Source of the DNA: Allosediminivita pacifica
Lineage (GTDB): Bacteria; Pseudomonadota; Alphaproteobacteria; Rhodobacterales; Rhodobacteraceae
NCBI RefSeq assembly: GCF_003054175.1
Contig: NZ_QBKN01000034.1
Location: 1-45,946 of the forward strand
Reading direction: 5' to 3'
Length of the DNA stretch: 45,946 nucleotides
Below are positions 7,947 to 17,251 of this stretch, piece after piece. The translations under genes and the position numbers were made by a program. The notes under the pieces are model-generated. The model worked only from the letters and a program-made list of their open reading frames with translations, searched no databases and had not been told where the DNA came from. The stretch's first letter is position 1, and the number at the start of each line of letters is the position of its first letter.

Positions 7947-9217
7947 TGCGACTACTGGTAATATGCATCAACTATGCGCCTGAGATCATTTCAACAGGTC
8001 TCTACACCACTGGGTTGGCTGAATACATGCAGCAGGATGGTGTTGAAACTGACGTGATCACTGCCCTACCCTACTATCCGGCGTGGAAAACTTTCGAGGG
8101 CTGGCGTCGCCCTTTCTGGAAATCCCGCCTTAGCGAGAACGGTGTTAGGATCGTGCATTGTCCGATCTATGTGCCCCGCAACCCCACCGGTGCGCGCCGC
8201 ATATTGCACTATATCTCGTTTGCCCTTTCAGCGTTGCCTATCGGGTTGTGGAAAGGGTTGCGTCGTCGTCCTGACGTTGTGGTCATGGTTGCTCCTTCAC
8301 TGATCGCATTTCCAGTGGCTTTGGGGGCTGCCAGGTTGGCTGGTGGGGCGAGTTGGCTGCACATTCAGGACTACGAAGTGGAAGCGGCCTTCGCCACGGG
8401 GCTTCTGAGTGAAAAGGGCCGGGTAGGTCGTGCGGCGAAGGCCTTCGAGAAATGGGTGCTGGGGAGGTTCGACAGGACTAGCTCGATCTCCGAGCCCATG
8501 CTCGACAAACTTCGTGACAAAGGCGTGTCTGAGGAGAGCATCTACGAGCTGCGTAATTGGGCCAATCTGGAGAAGGTTACGCCTCTAACAGCCCCCTCTC
8601 CGCTCAAGGACGAACTGGGCATTAAGACCCGTTATGTGGCGCTCTATTCAGGTAATCTCGCCAATAAACAAGGACTGGAGCTCTTGCCTCAGATGGCACG
8701 GCATCTAAGGCATCGTGAAGATCTCACGATTGCAATTTGTGGAGACGGGCCCATGCGCGCACCTCTACAAGAGATGGCGCGCGATCTGCCGATGATCCGT
8801 TTCTTTCCGCTCCAACCGATCGAAAAGCTGAGCGATCTTTTGGGGATGGCCGATGTCCATCTTCTGCCCCAGATTGCGGGGGCCGCGGATCTCGTTTTGC
8901 CCTCGAAGTTAACTAACATGCTGGCGTCAGGCCGGCCGATGATTGCCACGACCACTGCAGACACAGCCTTGGGACGCGAGGTGGAAGGAGTTGGCCGGTT
9001 GGTTCCTCCGGGGGATCCGACGGCTATGGCAAAAGCCTTGGAAGAGCTTCTCGATGCTCCGGAAGAGCGGAGATGTCTGGGGGCTGCAGCGCGCCAAAGA
9101 GCGATCGAAAGATGGGACATGACGGCTATTCTGAGCCGTCTCAGGAACGAGTTTGAAACCCTGTCCGGCATCCCTGCCGAGGCAGAGTGCTCTCTAGACA
9201 GTTCGAGGAAGACATAA
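7946..9217 (+). CDS. WcaI-like glycosyltransferase (GT4)
   Basis: A 423-residue glycosyltransferase closest in appearance to WcaI/WbuB, which transfers a sugar (fucose in colanic acid) to the growing lipid-linked repeat unit. The N-terminus [20 protein letters not shown] and the later ALPYYPAW are typical. The GT4 donor-site region is [19 protein letters not shown], followed by the usual C-terminal Rossmann segment. The ATG at 7946 is used because conserved sequence begins there and it is coupled to the upstream small ORF. The stop TAA overlaps the gmd ATG (TAATG). The gene order wcaI-gmd-fcl fits a fucosyltransferase role, but the donor specificity is inferred. Confidence 0.85.
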   Translation: MRLLVICINYAPEIISTGLYTTGLAEYMQQDGVETDVITALPYYPAWKTFEGWRRPFWKSRLSENGVRIVHCPIYVPRNPTGARRILHYISFALSALPIGLWKGLRRRPDVVVMVAPSLIAFPVALGAARLAGGASWLHIQDYEVEAAFATGLLSEKGRVGRAAKAFEKWVLGRFDRTSSISEPMLDKLRDKGVSEESIYELRNWANLEKVTPLTAPSPLKDELGIKTRYVALYSGNLANKQGLELLPQMARHLRHREDLTIAICGDGPMRAPLQEMARDLPMIRFFPLQPIEKLSDLLGMADVHLLPQIAGAADLVLPSKLTNMLASGRPMIATTTADTALGREVEGVGRLVPPGDPTAMAKALEELLDAPEERRCLGAAARQRAIERWDMTAILSRLRNEFETLSGIPAEAECSLDSSRKT

Positions 9218-10338
9218 TGAAAAAAGCCCTGATTACCGGCGTTACCGGCCAGGATGGATCCTACTTGGCCGAATTTCTTCTGGAAAAAGGTTACGAGGTT
9301 CACGGCATCAAGCGCCGGGCGTCGTTGTTCAACACCCAGCGGGTCGACCACATCTATCAGGACCCCCACGAGCCGAACCCGAAGCTCAAGCTGCACTACG
9401 GGGACCTGACCGACACCTCGAACCTGACCCGGATCATTTCCGAGATCGAGCCGGACGAAGTCTACAACCTCGGTGCCCAATCCCATGTCGCGGTCAGCTT
9501 CGAGGCCCCTGAGTACACGGCCGATGTCGACGGCACCGGAACGCTGCGCTTGCTCGAGGCGATCCGCTTTCTCGGCCTAGAGAAGAAGACCCGGTTCTAC
9601 CAAGCGTCGACCTCTGAACTCTACGGGCTCGTCCAGGAGATCCCTCAGCGCGAGACCACGCCTTTCTACCCGCGTTCTCCCTATGCCGTCGCCAAGCTCT
9701 ACGCCTACTGGATCGCGGTAAACTACCGCGAAGCCTACGGGATGTACGCCTGCAACGGCGTGCTCTTCAATCACGAGAGCCCGCGGCGCGGCGAAACCTT
9801 CGTAACCCGCAAGATCACCCGCGGCATGGCCAACATTGCCATGGGACTCGAGGATTGCCTCTACATGGGCAACATCGACAGCCTGCGGGACTGGGGGCAC
9901 GCAAAGGACTATGTCCGCATGCAGTGGATGATGCTGCAGCAGGACGAGCCTGACGACTTCGTCATTGCCACGGGCAAGCAGTATTCCGTGCGGGAGTTCA
10001 TCGACTGGAGCGCGCGAGAGCTCTCGATCGAGCTCGAGTTCTCCGGCGAAGGGGTGGAGGAGATCGGCACGGTCAAGTCTGTCGACAACAACGTGGCGCC
10101 GGCCGTGAAGACCGGTGACATCCTGGTGCGCATCGATCCTCGTTACTTCCGCCCTGCCGAAGTCGAAACCCTTCTGGGTGATCCGACCAAGGCCAAGGAA
10201 AAGCTTGGCTGGGTGCCGGAGATCACGGCACAGGAAATGTGTGCCGAAATGGTGACGGAGGATCTGCATACCGCAAAGCGTCATGCACTTTTGAAGGAGC
10301 ATGGCTACGCGTTGCCGATCTCGGTTGAAGACCGCTGA
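9217..10338 (+). CDS. gmd: GDP-mannose 4,6-dehydratase
   Basis: Converts GDP-D-mannose to GDP-4-dehydro-6-deoxy-D-mannose, the first dedicated step towards GDP-L-fucose. The 373-residue length is standard. The NADP-binding motif [15 protein letters not shown] is at the N-terminus, followed by [18 protein letters not shown]. The catalytic region has ASTSELYG and [22 protein letters not shown] precedes the ATG at 9217. It uses GDP-mannose from ManB and ManC and hands its product to Fcl two genes downstream. The gene is more GC-rich than the glycosyltransferase before it. Confidence 0.96.
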   Translation: MKKALITGVTGQDGSYLAEFLLEKGYEVHGIKRRASLFNTQRVDHIYQDPHEPNPKLKLHYGDLTDTSNLTRIISEIEPDEVYNLGAQSHVAVSFEAPEYTADVDGTGTLRLLEAIRFLGLEKKTRFYQASTSELYGLVQEIPQRETTPFYPRSPYAVAKLYAYWIAVNYREAYGMYACNGVLFNHESPRRGETFVTRKITRGMANIAMGLEDCLYMGNIDSLRDWGHAKDYVRMQWMMLQQDEPDDFVIATGKQYSVREFIDWSARELSIELEFSGEGVEEIGTVKSVDNNVAPAVKTGDILVRIDPRYFRPAEVETLLGDPTKAKEKLGWVPEITAQEMCAEMVTEDLHTAKRHALLKEHGYALPISVEDR

Positions 10339-10372
10339 GCACAGCGTCAATTCCCTTGCGCAGGAGAGCGAT

Positions 10373-11149
10373 ATGACTACTGACCCGGCGCAAACGGCAA
10401 CGTTTGGCTATCGTACACGTCGCAATTTCAAGGAATTTGTCCAAAGCTTGCCTACCAAACGGGATGCGATTGTGGTGGCCAGTTTTGGCCGCGCAGGTAG
10501 TACGCTAGTTTATGATGCTGTGGCTGAAGCAATGGCCCAGCATCGCTATCACGCGGCGGGAGGCCTATCTCTAAAGGTTGCAAAAGACGAAGCCTTCGAC
10601 CTTGGAGCCCGGAAGTTGCGACCGGGCGTCGTATACAAAACCCATGACTATCCGGATGTCCTGTCCGGGAAAAAAAATGTACGGGCTCTATTCCTGTTCG
10701 GATCGGCAGAAGAAGCAGCTCTTTCAGTTCATGCTCAGAAAGCTGCCCGCAGCGAGGACTGGGTCAAGCTGCATTTCGAGCACCTGCGCAGGCCCTACCG
10801 CTACGATGACCTTCTGCAGGAAGATGTCCTCGGGTTCCGGGATCAATGCGTGGCGTGGATGAGCTTCGAAGGCGTTCCTGTTCTGTGTCTCCGGTACGAA
10901 GGGCTCTGGGACAATATAGATACGATCTCAGAGTTCTGCGGGCTCGACGTGAGGCTGCCCAAGCGCCGGGAGCGTGCCCCCAAGAAGGTCGAGCCGGAGG
11001 CCCTCGAGAGGGCCCGGGCCGTCTATGGACCGCTCGATAACGAACTCGCCAAGCTTCCCGACTGCTTCGTGGCTTCTCCGGAATTCGGTTCACGCCTGAA
11101 ACTGCGAGACGTCGCAGATACCTCCAGCAATACGAAGGAAGCCCAATGA
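10373..11149 (+). CDS. Sulfotransferase-like protein with a degenerate PAPS site
   Basis: A 258-residue soluble protein lying between gmd and fcl. Near residue 38 it has a sulfotransferase-type 5'-phosphosulfate loop, [17 protein letters not shown]. The usual second PAPS signature (Arg-x-Pro followed by a serine a few residues on) is not clear. The matching position reads [14 protein letters not shown], lacking the Arg and Pro. A later [18 protein letters not shown] and [12 protein letters not shown] fit a sulfotransferase fold. AGGAGAGCG precedes the ATG at 10373. The stop overlaps the fcl ATG. It may sulfate a fucose residue, but the altered site leaves a diverged or non-PAPS activity possible. 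Confidence 0.65.
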   Translation: MTTDPAQTATFGYRTRRNFKEFVQSLPTKRDAIVVASFGRAGSTLVYDAVAEAMAQHRYHAAGGLSLKVAKDEAFDLGARKLRPGVVYKTHDYPDVLSGKKNVRALFLFGSAEEAALSVHAQKAARSEDWVKLHFEHLRRPYRYDDLLQEDVLGFRDQCVAWMSFEGVPVLCLRYEGLWDNIDTISEFCGLDVRLPKRRERAPKKVEPEALERARAVYGPLDNELAKLPDCFVASPEFGSRLKLRDVADTSSNTKEAQ

Positions 11150-12078
11150 CATACGATCTGACTGGTAAGCGCATCTGGGTCGCCGGTCATCGCGGCATGG
11201 TTGGCGGTGCGGTGGTCCGGCGGCTTGCCCGGGAGAACTGCGAGGTCATCACGGCGGGGCGTGACGTGGTCGACCTGGTCGACCAGGCTGCGGTGCGTGC
11301 ATGGATGCTCGACACCCGCCCCGACGTGGTCGTCATGGCCGCGGCCAAGGTCGGCGGCATCAAGGCCAACAACGACTATCCCGTCGATTTCCTCTATCAG
11401 AACCTGATGATCGAGGCGAACATTGCACAGGCGGCCCACGAGGCCGACGTGGGGCGTTTCCTCTTCCTTGGGTCCTCCTGCATCTATCCCAAGATGGCAC
11501 CGCAGCCGATCCCCGAGGACAGCCTTCTGACGGGGCCGTTGGAACCCACCAATGAGTGGTATGCCATCGCCAAGATCGCCGGCATCAAGCTTTGCCAGGC
11601 CTACCGCACGCAGTACGGGCGCGACTGGATTTCGGCCATGCCGACCAATCTCTACGGACCCGGCGACAACTACGACCTCCAAAGCAGTCACGTCCTGCCC
11701 GCCCTCCTGCGGAAGTTCCACGAGGCCAAGGAAGCGGGAGCGCCCTCGGTGGAACTCTGGGGCTCTGGAACACCTTTGCGCGAGTTTCTGCACTGCGACG
11801 ACCTCGCCGATGCGCTGGTCTTCCTGCTCAAGAACTATTCCGGCTACGAGCACGTGAACGTGGGAAGCGGCGTCGAGGTGACGATCCGGGAACTCGCCGA
11901 GACCATCGCCCGTGTGGTCGGATACCAAGCCGAACTGAGCTTCGATGCGACCAAGCCCGACGGGACGCCGCGCAAGCTCATGGACAGCTCGCGTCTGCAT
12001 GACATGGGGTGGAACAACGCACGCTCTCTCGAGGATGGCATCGCGAATGCCTACGAAGCGTATCTGGCGGGCAACTAG
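11146..12078 (+). CDS. fcl: GDP-L-fucose synthase
   Basis: A bifunctional 3,5-epimerase/4-reductase that completes GDP-L-fucose from the Gmd product using NADPH. The protein has 310 residues, normal for the family. Visible motifs are [14 protein letters not shown] at the N-terminus, [12 protein letters not shown], and the catalytic [18 protein letters not shown]. The Tyr-Lys pair is in [18 protein letters not shown], followed by [10 protein letters not shown]. It overlaps the preceding gene by ATGA. A terminator-like hairpin follows at once, so it probably ends the gmd operon. Confidence 0.96.
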   Translation: MTYDLTGKRIWVAGHRGMVGGAVVRRLARENCEVITAGRDVVDLVDQAAVRAWMLDTRPDVVVMAAAKVGGIKANNDYPVDFLYQNLMIEANIAQAAHEADVGRFLFLGSSCIYPKMAPQPIPEDSLLTGPLEPTNEWYAIAKIAGIKLCQAYRTQYGRDWISAMPTNLYGPGDNYDLQSSHVLPALLRKFHEAKEAGAPSVELWGSGTPLREFLHCDDLADALVFLLKNYSGYEHVNVGSGVEVTIRELAETIARVVGYQAELSFDATKPDGTPRKLMDSSRLHDMGWNNARSLEDGIANAYEAYLAGN

Positions 12079-12080
12079 CG

Positions 12081-12110
12081 GCCCCGCTCGGTGCCGTCGG
12101 GCTCTTTTTT
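12081..12110 (+). terminator. Possible Rho-independent terminator after fcl
   Basis: A GC-rich imperfect hairpin (CCCG...CGGG enclosing CGG..CCG) is followed by the run TTTTTT at 12105-12110, starting two bases after the fcl stop. The stem has mismatches, so the call is moderate. Confidence 0.45.
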
Positions 12111-12229
12111 GAGCAGGTTGACCCTGCCGGAAGAAGGCCGCGGAAGCGGGCTCTCCCCCGGATGCCAAGAACGGGATACACGTTATTGGTGAATAGTTAA
12201 GAAGTAGTCTCTTTATAGGGGTACCGACC

Positions 12230-12976
12230 ATGGAAAGCTGGCCTCCCGGGGCTCACGACCCCGAACTCGCCGACCTGCAGGAAACCTATCTACCCCGGAA
12301 GGGTGCCTATGACATTCCGGGACTGCTACGTGATCGGCGCCTGGGAAACCTGGCGTTGGTTTCATCCTTCGGGGCGGAGAGCATCGTGCTTCTGCATTAC
12401 GTTTCCCGCATCCTGCCCGAGGTTACGGTCCTGTTCCTCGACACCGGCAAGCACTTCCCCGAAACCTTGAGCTATCGCGACCAGGTGGTGAAGGACCTTG
12501 ATCTGAACCTCCGGGTGCTCGAACCGGAGGCCTCGAGCCTTCAGGCCGAGGATCCCGACGGTCAGTTGCACAGCCGCGAGCCGAATACCTGCTGCCGCCT
12601 TCGCAAGGTTTTCCCGCTGCAGGATACGCTCGACGGGTTCGATAGCTGGATCAGTGGGCGCAAGCGCTACCAGGCCGACAGCCGCAGCCAGATCGGTGTC
12701 ATCGAACGCGACGGTGAGCGCCTGAAGGTCAACCCGATGGCCTTCTGGACGCGCGAGGAGATCGACGCCTACTTCGCGTTCCACCGCCTGCCGCGCCATC
12801 CTTTGGAAGCCCAGAACTACCTGTCGATCGGTTGTGCCCCATGCACGCGCCCCGTGGCCGAGGGGGAAGATGCCCGGGCGGGACGATGGGCGGAAAGCCC
12901 CGAGAAGGTGGAATGCGGTATCCATCTCGGACCTGACGGGCGCTTCAGGCGCAGTAGCGCCGGGGCTTCTGACTGA
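12230..12976 (+). CDS. cysH: Adenylyl-sulfate (APS) reductase
   Basis: Reduces adenylyl sulfate to sulfite in assimilatory sulfate reduction. The 248-residue protein has the PP-loop SSFGAES (residues 45-51) and two cysteine pairs that bind a 4Fe-4S cluster (C121-C122 and C202-x-x-C205). The catalytic cysteine is C229 in ECGIH. The cluster cysteines favour APS as substrate over PAPS. AGGGGTACCGACC precedes the ATG. No other cys gene is present: no ATP sulfurylase, APS kinase or sulfite reductase. Its place between fcl and a sulfotransferase is unexpected, since it draws on the same activated-sulfate pool that sulfotransferases need. Confidence 0.9.
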   Translation: MESWPPGAHDPELADLQETYLPRKGAYDIPGLLRDRRLGNLALVSSFGAESIVLLHYVSRILPEVTVLFLDTGKHFPETLSYRDQVVKDLDLNLRVLEPEASSLQAEDPDGQLHSREPNTCCRLRKVFPLQDTLDGFDSWISGRKRYQADSRSQIGVIERDGERLKVNPMAFWTREEIDAYFAFHRLPRHPLEAQNYLSIGCAPCTRPVAEGEDARAGRWAESPEKVECGIHLGPDGRFRRSSAGASD

Positions 12977-13032
12977 GCGGGGGTCAGGCAGGATGCAATG
13001 CAAAGCTTCCCCGGCCACATGAAAGGTAATTG

Positions 13033-13721
13033 ATGTTCATTTTGCATAGCTCCAGGACCATGTTCGTTCACATCCCGAAAGCGGCCGGGATGCATGTGTC
13101 CAAGAGCTTTCGGTCGAAGGCGGCACCCGGGGATGTGTTCTTGACGGGGCCGCGGGTCGAGGTTGTCGGAGCCCCGTTGCGCAGCCGGATTCTCAACGAG
13201 TTCAGGGCGGCCAAGACGCGCCTCGGTCGGCCGATACCACTCAAGCATTCCTCCGCGGAGGAGCTCCGCGGTTTCTTCCCGGGGATCTTTGATGATTATC
13301 GCACTTTCTGCGTCGTGCGTGACCCGGTCGCCCGGGCCATTTCCGCTTATACCTATGCCAAGAATGATGCGAAGACGCCCGCCGTTCCCCGGACCCGCGA
13401 AGCATTCGAGGCGATCCGGTCCTGCCAGAGCTTCGACGAATTCGTCCTGGGGGGACTTTCGAGAGGTTCCTGGACATCAATTTCCTGCGCCCCCAATCGG
13501 ATTTTGTGTTCGCACGAAACGGCGCACGCCTCGTGGATGAGATCGTGCCCGCCAGCGGGCTTGATACGGCACTTCGAGAGGGTTTCGGTGTGGAATCCCC
13601 GCCGAAGAAGGAAAACGCGACCCCCGATGCCGTCCGCACGAAGGTAAAGCCTGCCGAAGAGACGGTACAGCGCCTCAGGGTGGCCTACAGCGTAGACTAC
13701 GAAAGGCTGGGCAAATTCTGA
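13033..13721 (+). pseudogene. Sulfotransferase family 2 protein, frameshifted at a G6 run
   Basis: Two overlapping frames together make one sulfotransferase. The first (from ATG 13033, with GAAAGG upstream) carries the PAPS loop FVHIPKAAGMHVSKSF and the second signature FCVVRDPVARAISAYTY. It reads sensibly up to FDEFVLGG. Homologous sequence then continues in the -1 frame as TFERFLDINFLRPQSDFVF and on to the stop at 13721. The switch falls in the run GGGGGG at 13449-13454; one more G would give an intact protein of about 229 residues. The cause may be a real deletion, a sequencing error, or -1 ribosomal slippage on GGGGGGA (13449-13455). Unshifted translation gives a 204-residue product with an unrelated tail. 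Confidence 0.8.
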
Positions 13722-13848
13722 CCGGACACGTGCCGAGGGCTGCCTGGCCATGGGAGCATGGCCTTGGTCAGGGCTGCATGATAGATGGTTCTCGGGCTTT
13801 CGGGTCCTTGGATGGGACCCTTTCCAGGAGACAGTGCACGTGGCATTC

Positions 13849-15120
13849 ATGAGCGGGTTCGTCGGCGAAACGCGCAGTATGCCGGTGACGCGGGTGGCCG
13901 TCGGCGTCCTGCTGGCGTTTGCCCTGCTGGGCTTCTATCTCCAAATATCAGTGGGCCTGCCGTTCTCGCTTTATTACCTGTCGGGACTTCTGCTCTTCGC
14001 CACCCTCATACCCAGGGCGAACGACCTGTGGTTTGCGAGCACGATATGCCTGCTGGCCTTGGCGTCGATCTTCTGGTTCATCTTCTCGCCCGCCTTGGCT
14101 AGGTACCTGCCCGAACAGCTCACGTCCTATGTCCAGCTTGTTCTGGCTGTCACGTCCAGCATAGGCGTCTTCCGATCTCTACAGATGGCGGGGCGGCTCA
14201 ACCCGGACGGATTGTCGAGGACCGTACTATGGATCTTCGCCCTGATGAGCCTCGGAATCGCGCTCGAGGTCGCGGGCCCCCTGCGCCCGGTCAGCGATGC
14301 AATACGCGGCGCGATCTACGATTTTGGCCTCTATAGCAACGACACGAGGGATATTGGCTCGTATGGGTGGGTCCGGCCGAAACTCTTCACCTCAGAGCCT
14401 TCACACTTGGGGAAATTCTACGGCCTCTGCCTTTTCATGGCGGTTGCCTGTCACCCGAAGTTGAAGGCCCAGGTTTGGCTCCTCCTCATATCTCTTCCGT
14501 TCATCGTCTTGGTCCGAAGCCCTGCCGTCCTTCCGGGCCTTATGTGCGCCTGCGCATTGGTGACCTTGCGCATCGGTCCCCGGCGGATACTCCTGAACCC
14601 GTTCATTCTGGTGATGCTCGTCGTGTTCTGCGGGTTCTTCGTCTACGAGATCGTGGAGACGATACGCACGAGGCTGATCCAGACGGTGGATCCCAGCCTG
14701 TATATCCGCCTTGTTCGTCCCTTCCAGCTTGTGCTGCGGACGATCGAGGCACGGCCGCTCCTGGGCTACGGGATCGGAAGCGACCGACAGATTGCGGGAT
14801 TGTTCGAGGAGGTCTCCACCTCCGCGAATGCCCCGGTCTATCTCCGGCGGGAAATCGGAACGACGAACCGGGCTTGGGGGGCTTCCCATTTCGCGCTGCT
14901 CATCCAGCTAGGGGCGATTGGCGGACTGATCTGGATTACCGCGATCGCCCGCTTCGCGCGCTCTGTTCTGGGCGGGTACATGTCGATATTCTGGCTGTTC
15001 TTCGTGTCTTTCGGCTTCTTTATCGGGGTGATCAACACCCCCTTCTACTGGGGCCAACTTGCGGTTTTCCTCTCGGGGCTGTGGCTTGCAGACCAGTACC
15101 GCAGGGAGCGGCCTGCCTAG
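13849..15120 (+). CDS. Wzy/O-antigen-ligase-like membrane protein
   Basis: A polytopic inner-membrane protein of about 423 residues with roughly ten hydrophobic segments, for example VAVGVLLAFALLGFYL and ILLNPFILVMLVVF. A long periplasmic loop before the last helices contains RPLLGYGIGSDRQ. This layout and the GxG-containing loop are typical of Wzy polymerases and O-antigen ligases. As no other candidate exists in the cluster, it is probably the polymerase that joins repeat units flipped by Wzx. The start is uncertain. ATG 13849 is used; GTG 13840 has AGGAG nine bases upstream, and ATG 13879 is also possible. It meets the minus-strand tailspike-like gene head-on. Confidence 0.75.
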   Translation: MSGFVGETRSMPVTRVAVGVLLAFALLGFYLQISVGLPFSLYYLSGLLLFATLIPRANDLWFASTICLLALASIFWFIFSPALARYLPEQLTSYVQLVLAVTSSIGVFRSLQMAGRLNPDGLSRTVLWIFALMSLGIALEVAGPLRPVSDAIRGAIYDFGLYSNDTRDIGSYGWVRPKLFTSEPSHLGKFYGLCLFMAVACHPKLKAQVWLLLISLPFIVLVRSPAVLPGLMCACALVTLRIGPRRILLNPFILVMLVVFCGFFVYEIVETIRTRLIQTVDPSLYIRLVRPFQLVLRTIEARPLLGYGIGSDRQIAGLFEEVSTSANAPVYLRREIGTTNRAWGASHFALLIQLGAIGGLIWITAIARFARSVLGGYMSIFWLFFVSFGFFIGVINTPFYWGQLAVFLSGLWLADQYRRERPA

Positions 15121-15149
15121 GCCGGCACAAGACCAGCCTGAGGCGCAAT

Positions 15150-16973
15150 TCAGAGACCGCCCGCATCCGACTGGAGCCAAAGATTGCCGGTCCATAGGAA
15201 GCTCCAGGTGGTCGTGGTGCCCGGCCCCGGGTCGAAGGTCCGTGTCACACGGAAATTCCCGGGCCAGGTTATGCCGCGGTTTCCCGTGGCATCTTGCGTG
15301 AGGATCACGGTGATCCGATCCCCGCGGATCATGTGCTCGGGGAGCGAGATCTCGACGTCGCCGCTGCAGATAATATCAAAAATGTTGTTGCGCGACACAT
15401 CGATGGGAACCGGCAGGCTACCGTTCGCCGTGGTCTGGAATATGCTCTGCCGTTCGGAAAAGCTAACCATGTCCTCTGCGATAGGCGAGTTGAAGGCCAC
15501 GCGGTGGCGTCGCACGCCTGTCAGAATGAGCCGCCCGCCATTGTCAGACTGGTTACGGACATGCACGGCGTGGGTGAGGTCAGAACTGATGACGACGCCG
15601 TCAACGTGGCTTTCGCCTCCGGCTAAAAACAGCGTGACCCCGGTGTCGACGTTGCCATTGTTGCCCAAGACATAGATCCGCGAGAGGTTTGCGCAATTGA
15701 GCAGCTTCATTCCCGCCATTGGTGAGCCGCCTCCGTTTACCCACGGGTTCTCGACGTGAATGCCGACGTAACAGCCGCCGATCATGTTCTGCTCAACGAC
15801 CGCTTCCTGCCCAGCCAGAAGGAACGTGGTCCCGTAGCAGCGGATGTCGGCGTTGTCCCTGCACAGCAGGTTGTGCCGGCCGCCCCGCATGACGCCGCCA
15901 CGCAGCGTTATCGATGAGACGTTTCCCGAACTCGTGCCGCCGGTATTGTCTTCACAGAGCATGCAGTAGCTGTCGTCGGCGGTGGAGGTGCAGGCGAAAT
16001 AGGGTTCCGTGATGTTCCCTTCGAAGGCATTGTTGTGCAGCCAAAGGCCGACAGTCGAAAAGCCCTCCAGCTTGGGCGAGACGAGGTTCCAGCCATAGAA
16101 GAAGCCGCGGGCCTCGTCGTGGGCATCTCCCCCCTCGATCTCGAGCAAGACGTCCTCGGAGCCTGAGCCACGTATGTTCAGATTGATGAGGTCGACCTTG
16201 CGCACGGTCCTGCGCGAAACGATCCGAAACGCGGAACCTTGTCCGGCCGGCACGTTCGACAGCAGCCTTCCCCCCGTCATGTCGATACAGCCGCCCGAGG
16301 TGGTGTTGTTCGTGAATTCCACCTCCAGGGGGGTAGAGAAGGTATATTCCCCGCGGATGCGCAGTCGGCAGCTGCGGCCGGCTGCCATTTCCGACTTCCA
16401 AAGATCCAAAGCAGCCTGCAGGGGACCGGCGGCATCCGACCCCTTCCGGGCGCCCAAGGCCACAATATCGATTACGCTGGGATCGGCCAGAAACAGCTGG
16501 ATCCCGCCGGCCGTGACAAGGTTCGCATCCTGGGCGCCTTCAGGAGCGACGCGGTAGGCGAAACCCCCCTCGTTCACCCGCACCAGTTGCCCTGGCAGGA
16601 TCTGCTCGCGCCCGCGCCCCGGGGCATAGGAAAGGACATGATCCGCAAGCAGCTCGGAAACCGTCTCGAACCCCTTGAAGATCCCGTGTGCCTTTGGGAC
16701 GTGCACGGGAATGGCGTCCGCATGTGCAATCTCGCGCCCCCGGGGATCAACGACCTGCAGACGGTAGTTTCCGTTCACCACGTAGCACAGGTCGAACTGG
16801 CCGTTTTCATCCGCCACAAGGGGATTGGAACAGGAGACCGTGAGATGGGGGTCCTTGTAGAGCGGGGACATCACCTCCGTACCGGCCCAATAAACATAGG
16901 CCCTAGCATGGGGCACTGGCTGGGAACCGTAGTTGGGCAGTTGGCTCGCGTCGTTCGGGTTCAATATCCCCAT
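15150..16973 (-). CDS. Phage tailspike-like beta-helix protein
   Basis: A 607-residue protein built like a phage tailspike. Residues 20-95 form a small beta domain like the N-terminal domains of phage tail proteins (ARAYVYWAGTEVMSPLYKD, NPLVADENGQFDLCYVVNG). A pectate-lyase-superfamily beta-helix begins near residue 168 (DIVALGARKGSDAAGPLQAA) and runs to about 530 with repeating N/G-rich turns. The C-terminus (DRITVILTQDATGNRGITWP) resembles a tail-protein beta-sandwich. GGAGCGGAGACCC precedes the ATG at 16973; the frame is open further upstream but that part is not conserved-looking. There is no signal peptide. It may cleave or bind the polysaccharide made by this cluster, which is inference. 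It is the only gene on this strand between + strand operons. Confidence 0.72.
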   Translation of the reverse strand: MGILNPNDASQLPNYGSQPVPHARAYVYWAGTEVMSPLYKDPHLTVSCSNPLVADENGQFDLCYVVNGNYRLQVVDPRGREIAHADAIPVHVPKAHGIFKGFETVSELLADHVLSYAPGRGREQILPGQLVRVNEGGFAYRVAPEGAQDANLVTAGGIQLFLADPSVIDIVALGARKGSDAAGPLQAALDLWKSEMAAGRSCRLRIRGEYTFSTPLEVEFTNNTTSGGCIDMTGGRLLSNVPAGQGSAFRIVSRRTVRKVDLINLNIRGSGSEDVLLEIEGGDAHDEARGFFYGWNLVSPKLEGFSTVGLWLHNNAFEGNITEPYFACTSTADDSYCMLCEDNTGGTSSGNVSSITLRGGVMRGGRHNLLCRDNADIRCYGTTFLLAGQEAVVEQNMIGGCYVGIHVENPWVNGGGSPMAGMKLLNCANLSRIYVLGNNGNVDTGVTLFLAGGESHVDGVVISSDLTHAVHVRNQSDNGGRLILTGVRRHRVAFNSPIAEDMVSFSERQSIFQTTANGSLPVPIDVSRNNIFDIICSGDVEISLPEHMIRGDRITVILTQDATGNRGITWPGNFRVTRTFDPGPGTTTTWSFLWTGNLWLQSDAGGL

Positions 16974-17251
16974 GGGTCTCCGCTCCCTTGATGAGATCCG
17001 GCCGGGACCAAGGCCCGCCAGAAGTTCACCGGGAAAATGCAAGGCAATGATTAGGGGAGGCTGTCACCGGCGTCCGCACGATTAACCGGCATCTTTGCGG
17101 CGATGCAGCATCCCAGTCCCTGCGTGACGTTGTGGCCTCCTGGAACCTTCTCTATACACTGCGATCAGTGAGTTGCTTGGTGGGTCCGGGGATTCCGGGC
17201 ACGAGTGGACGCGAGTATTCGTGGCATTTCTGCGCCGCGGCGGAGGGTTTC
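16974..17251. promoter_or_regulatory. Divergent intergenic region
   Basis: These 278 bases separate the minus-strand tailspike-like gene from the plus-strand phosphatase-like gene and should carry both promoters. The best plus-strand candidate is TTGTGG (17130-17135), a 17-base spacer, then TATACA (17153-17158). No coding frame here looks protein-like. Confidence 0.4.
17130..17158 (+). promoter_or_regulatory. Candidate sigma-70 promoter for the phosphatase-pyruvyl transferase operon
   Basis: TTGTGG and TATACA are 17 bases apart, close to the TTGACA/TATAAT consensus. They lie 94 bases before the ATG at 17252. Based on sequence match only. Confidence 0.35.

Noticed and set aside
15150-16973. 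Prophage remnant
   Set aside because: Only one tailspike-like protein is present; no capsid, terminase, lysis or other tail genes are nearby.
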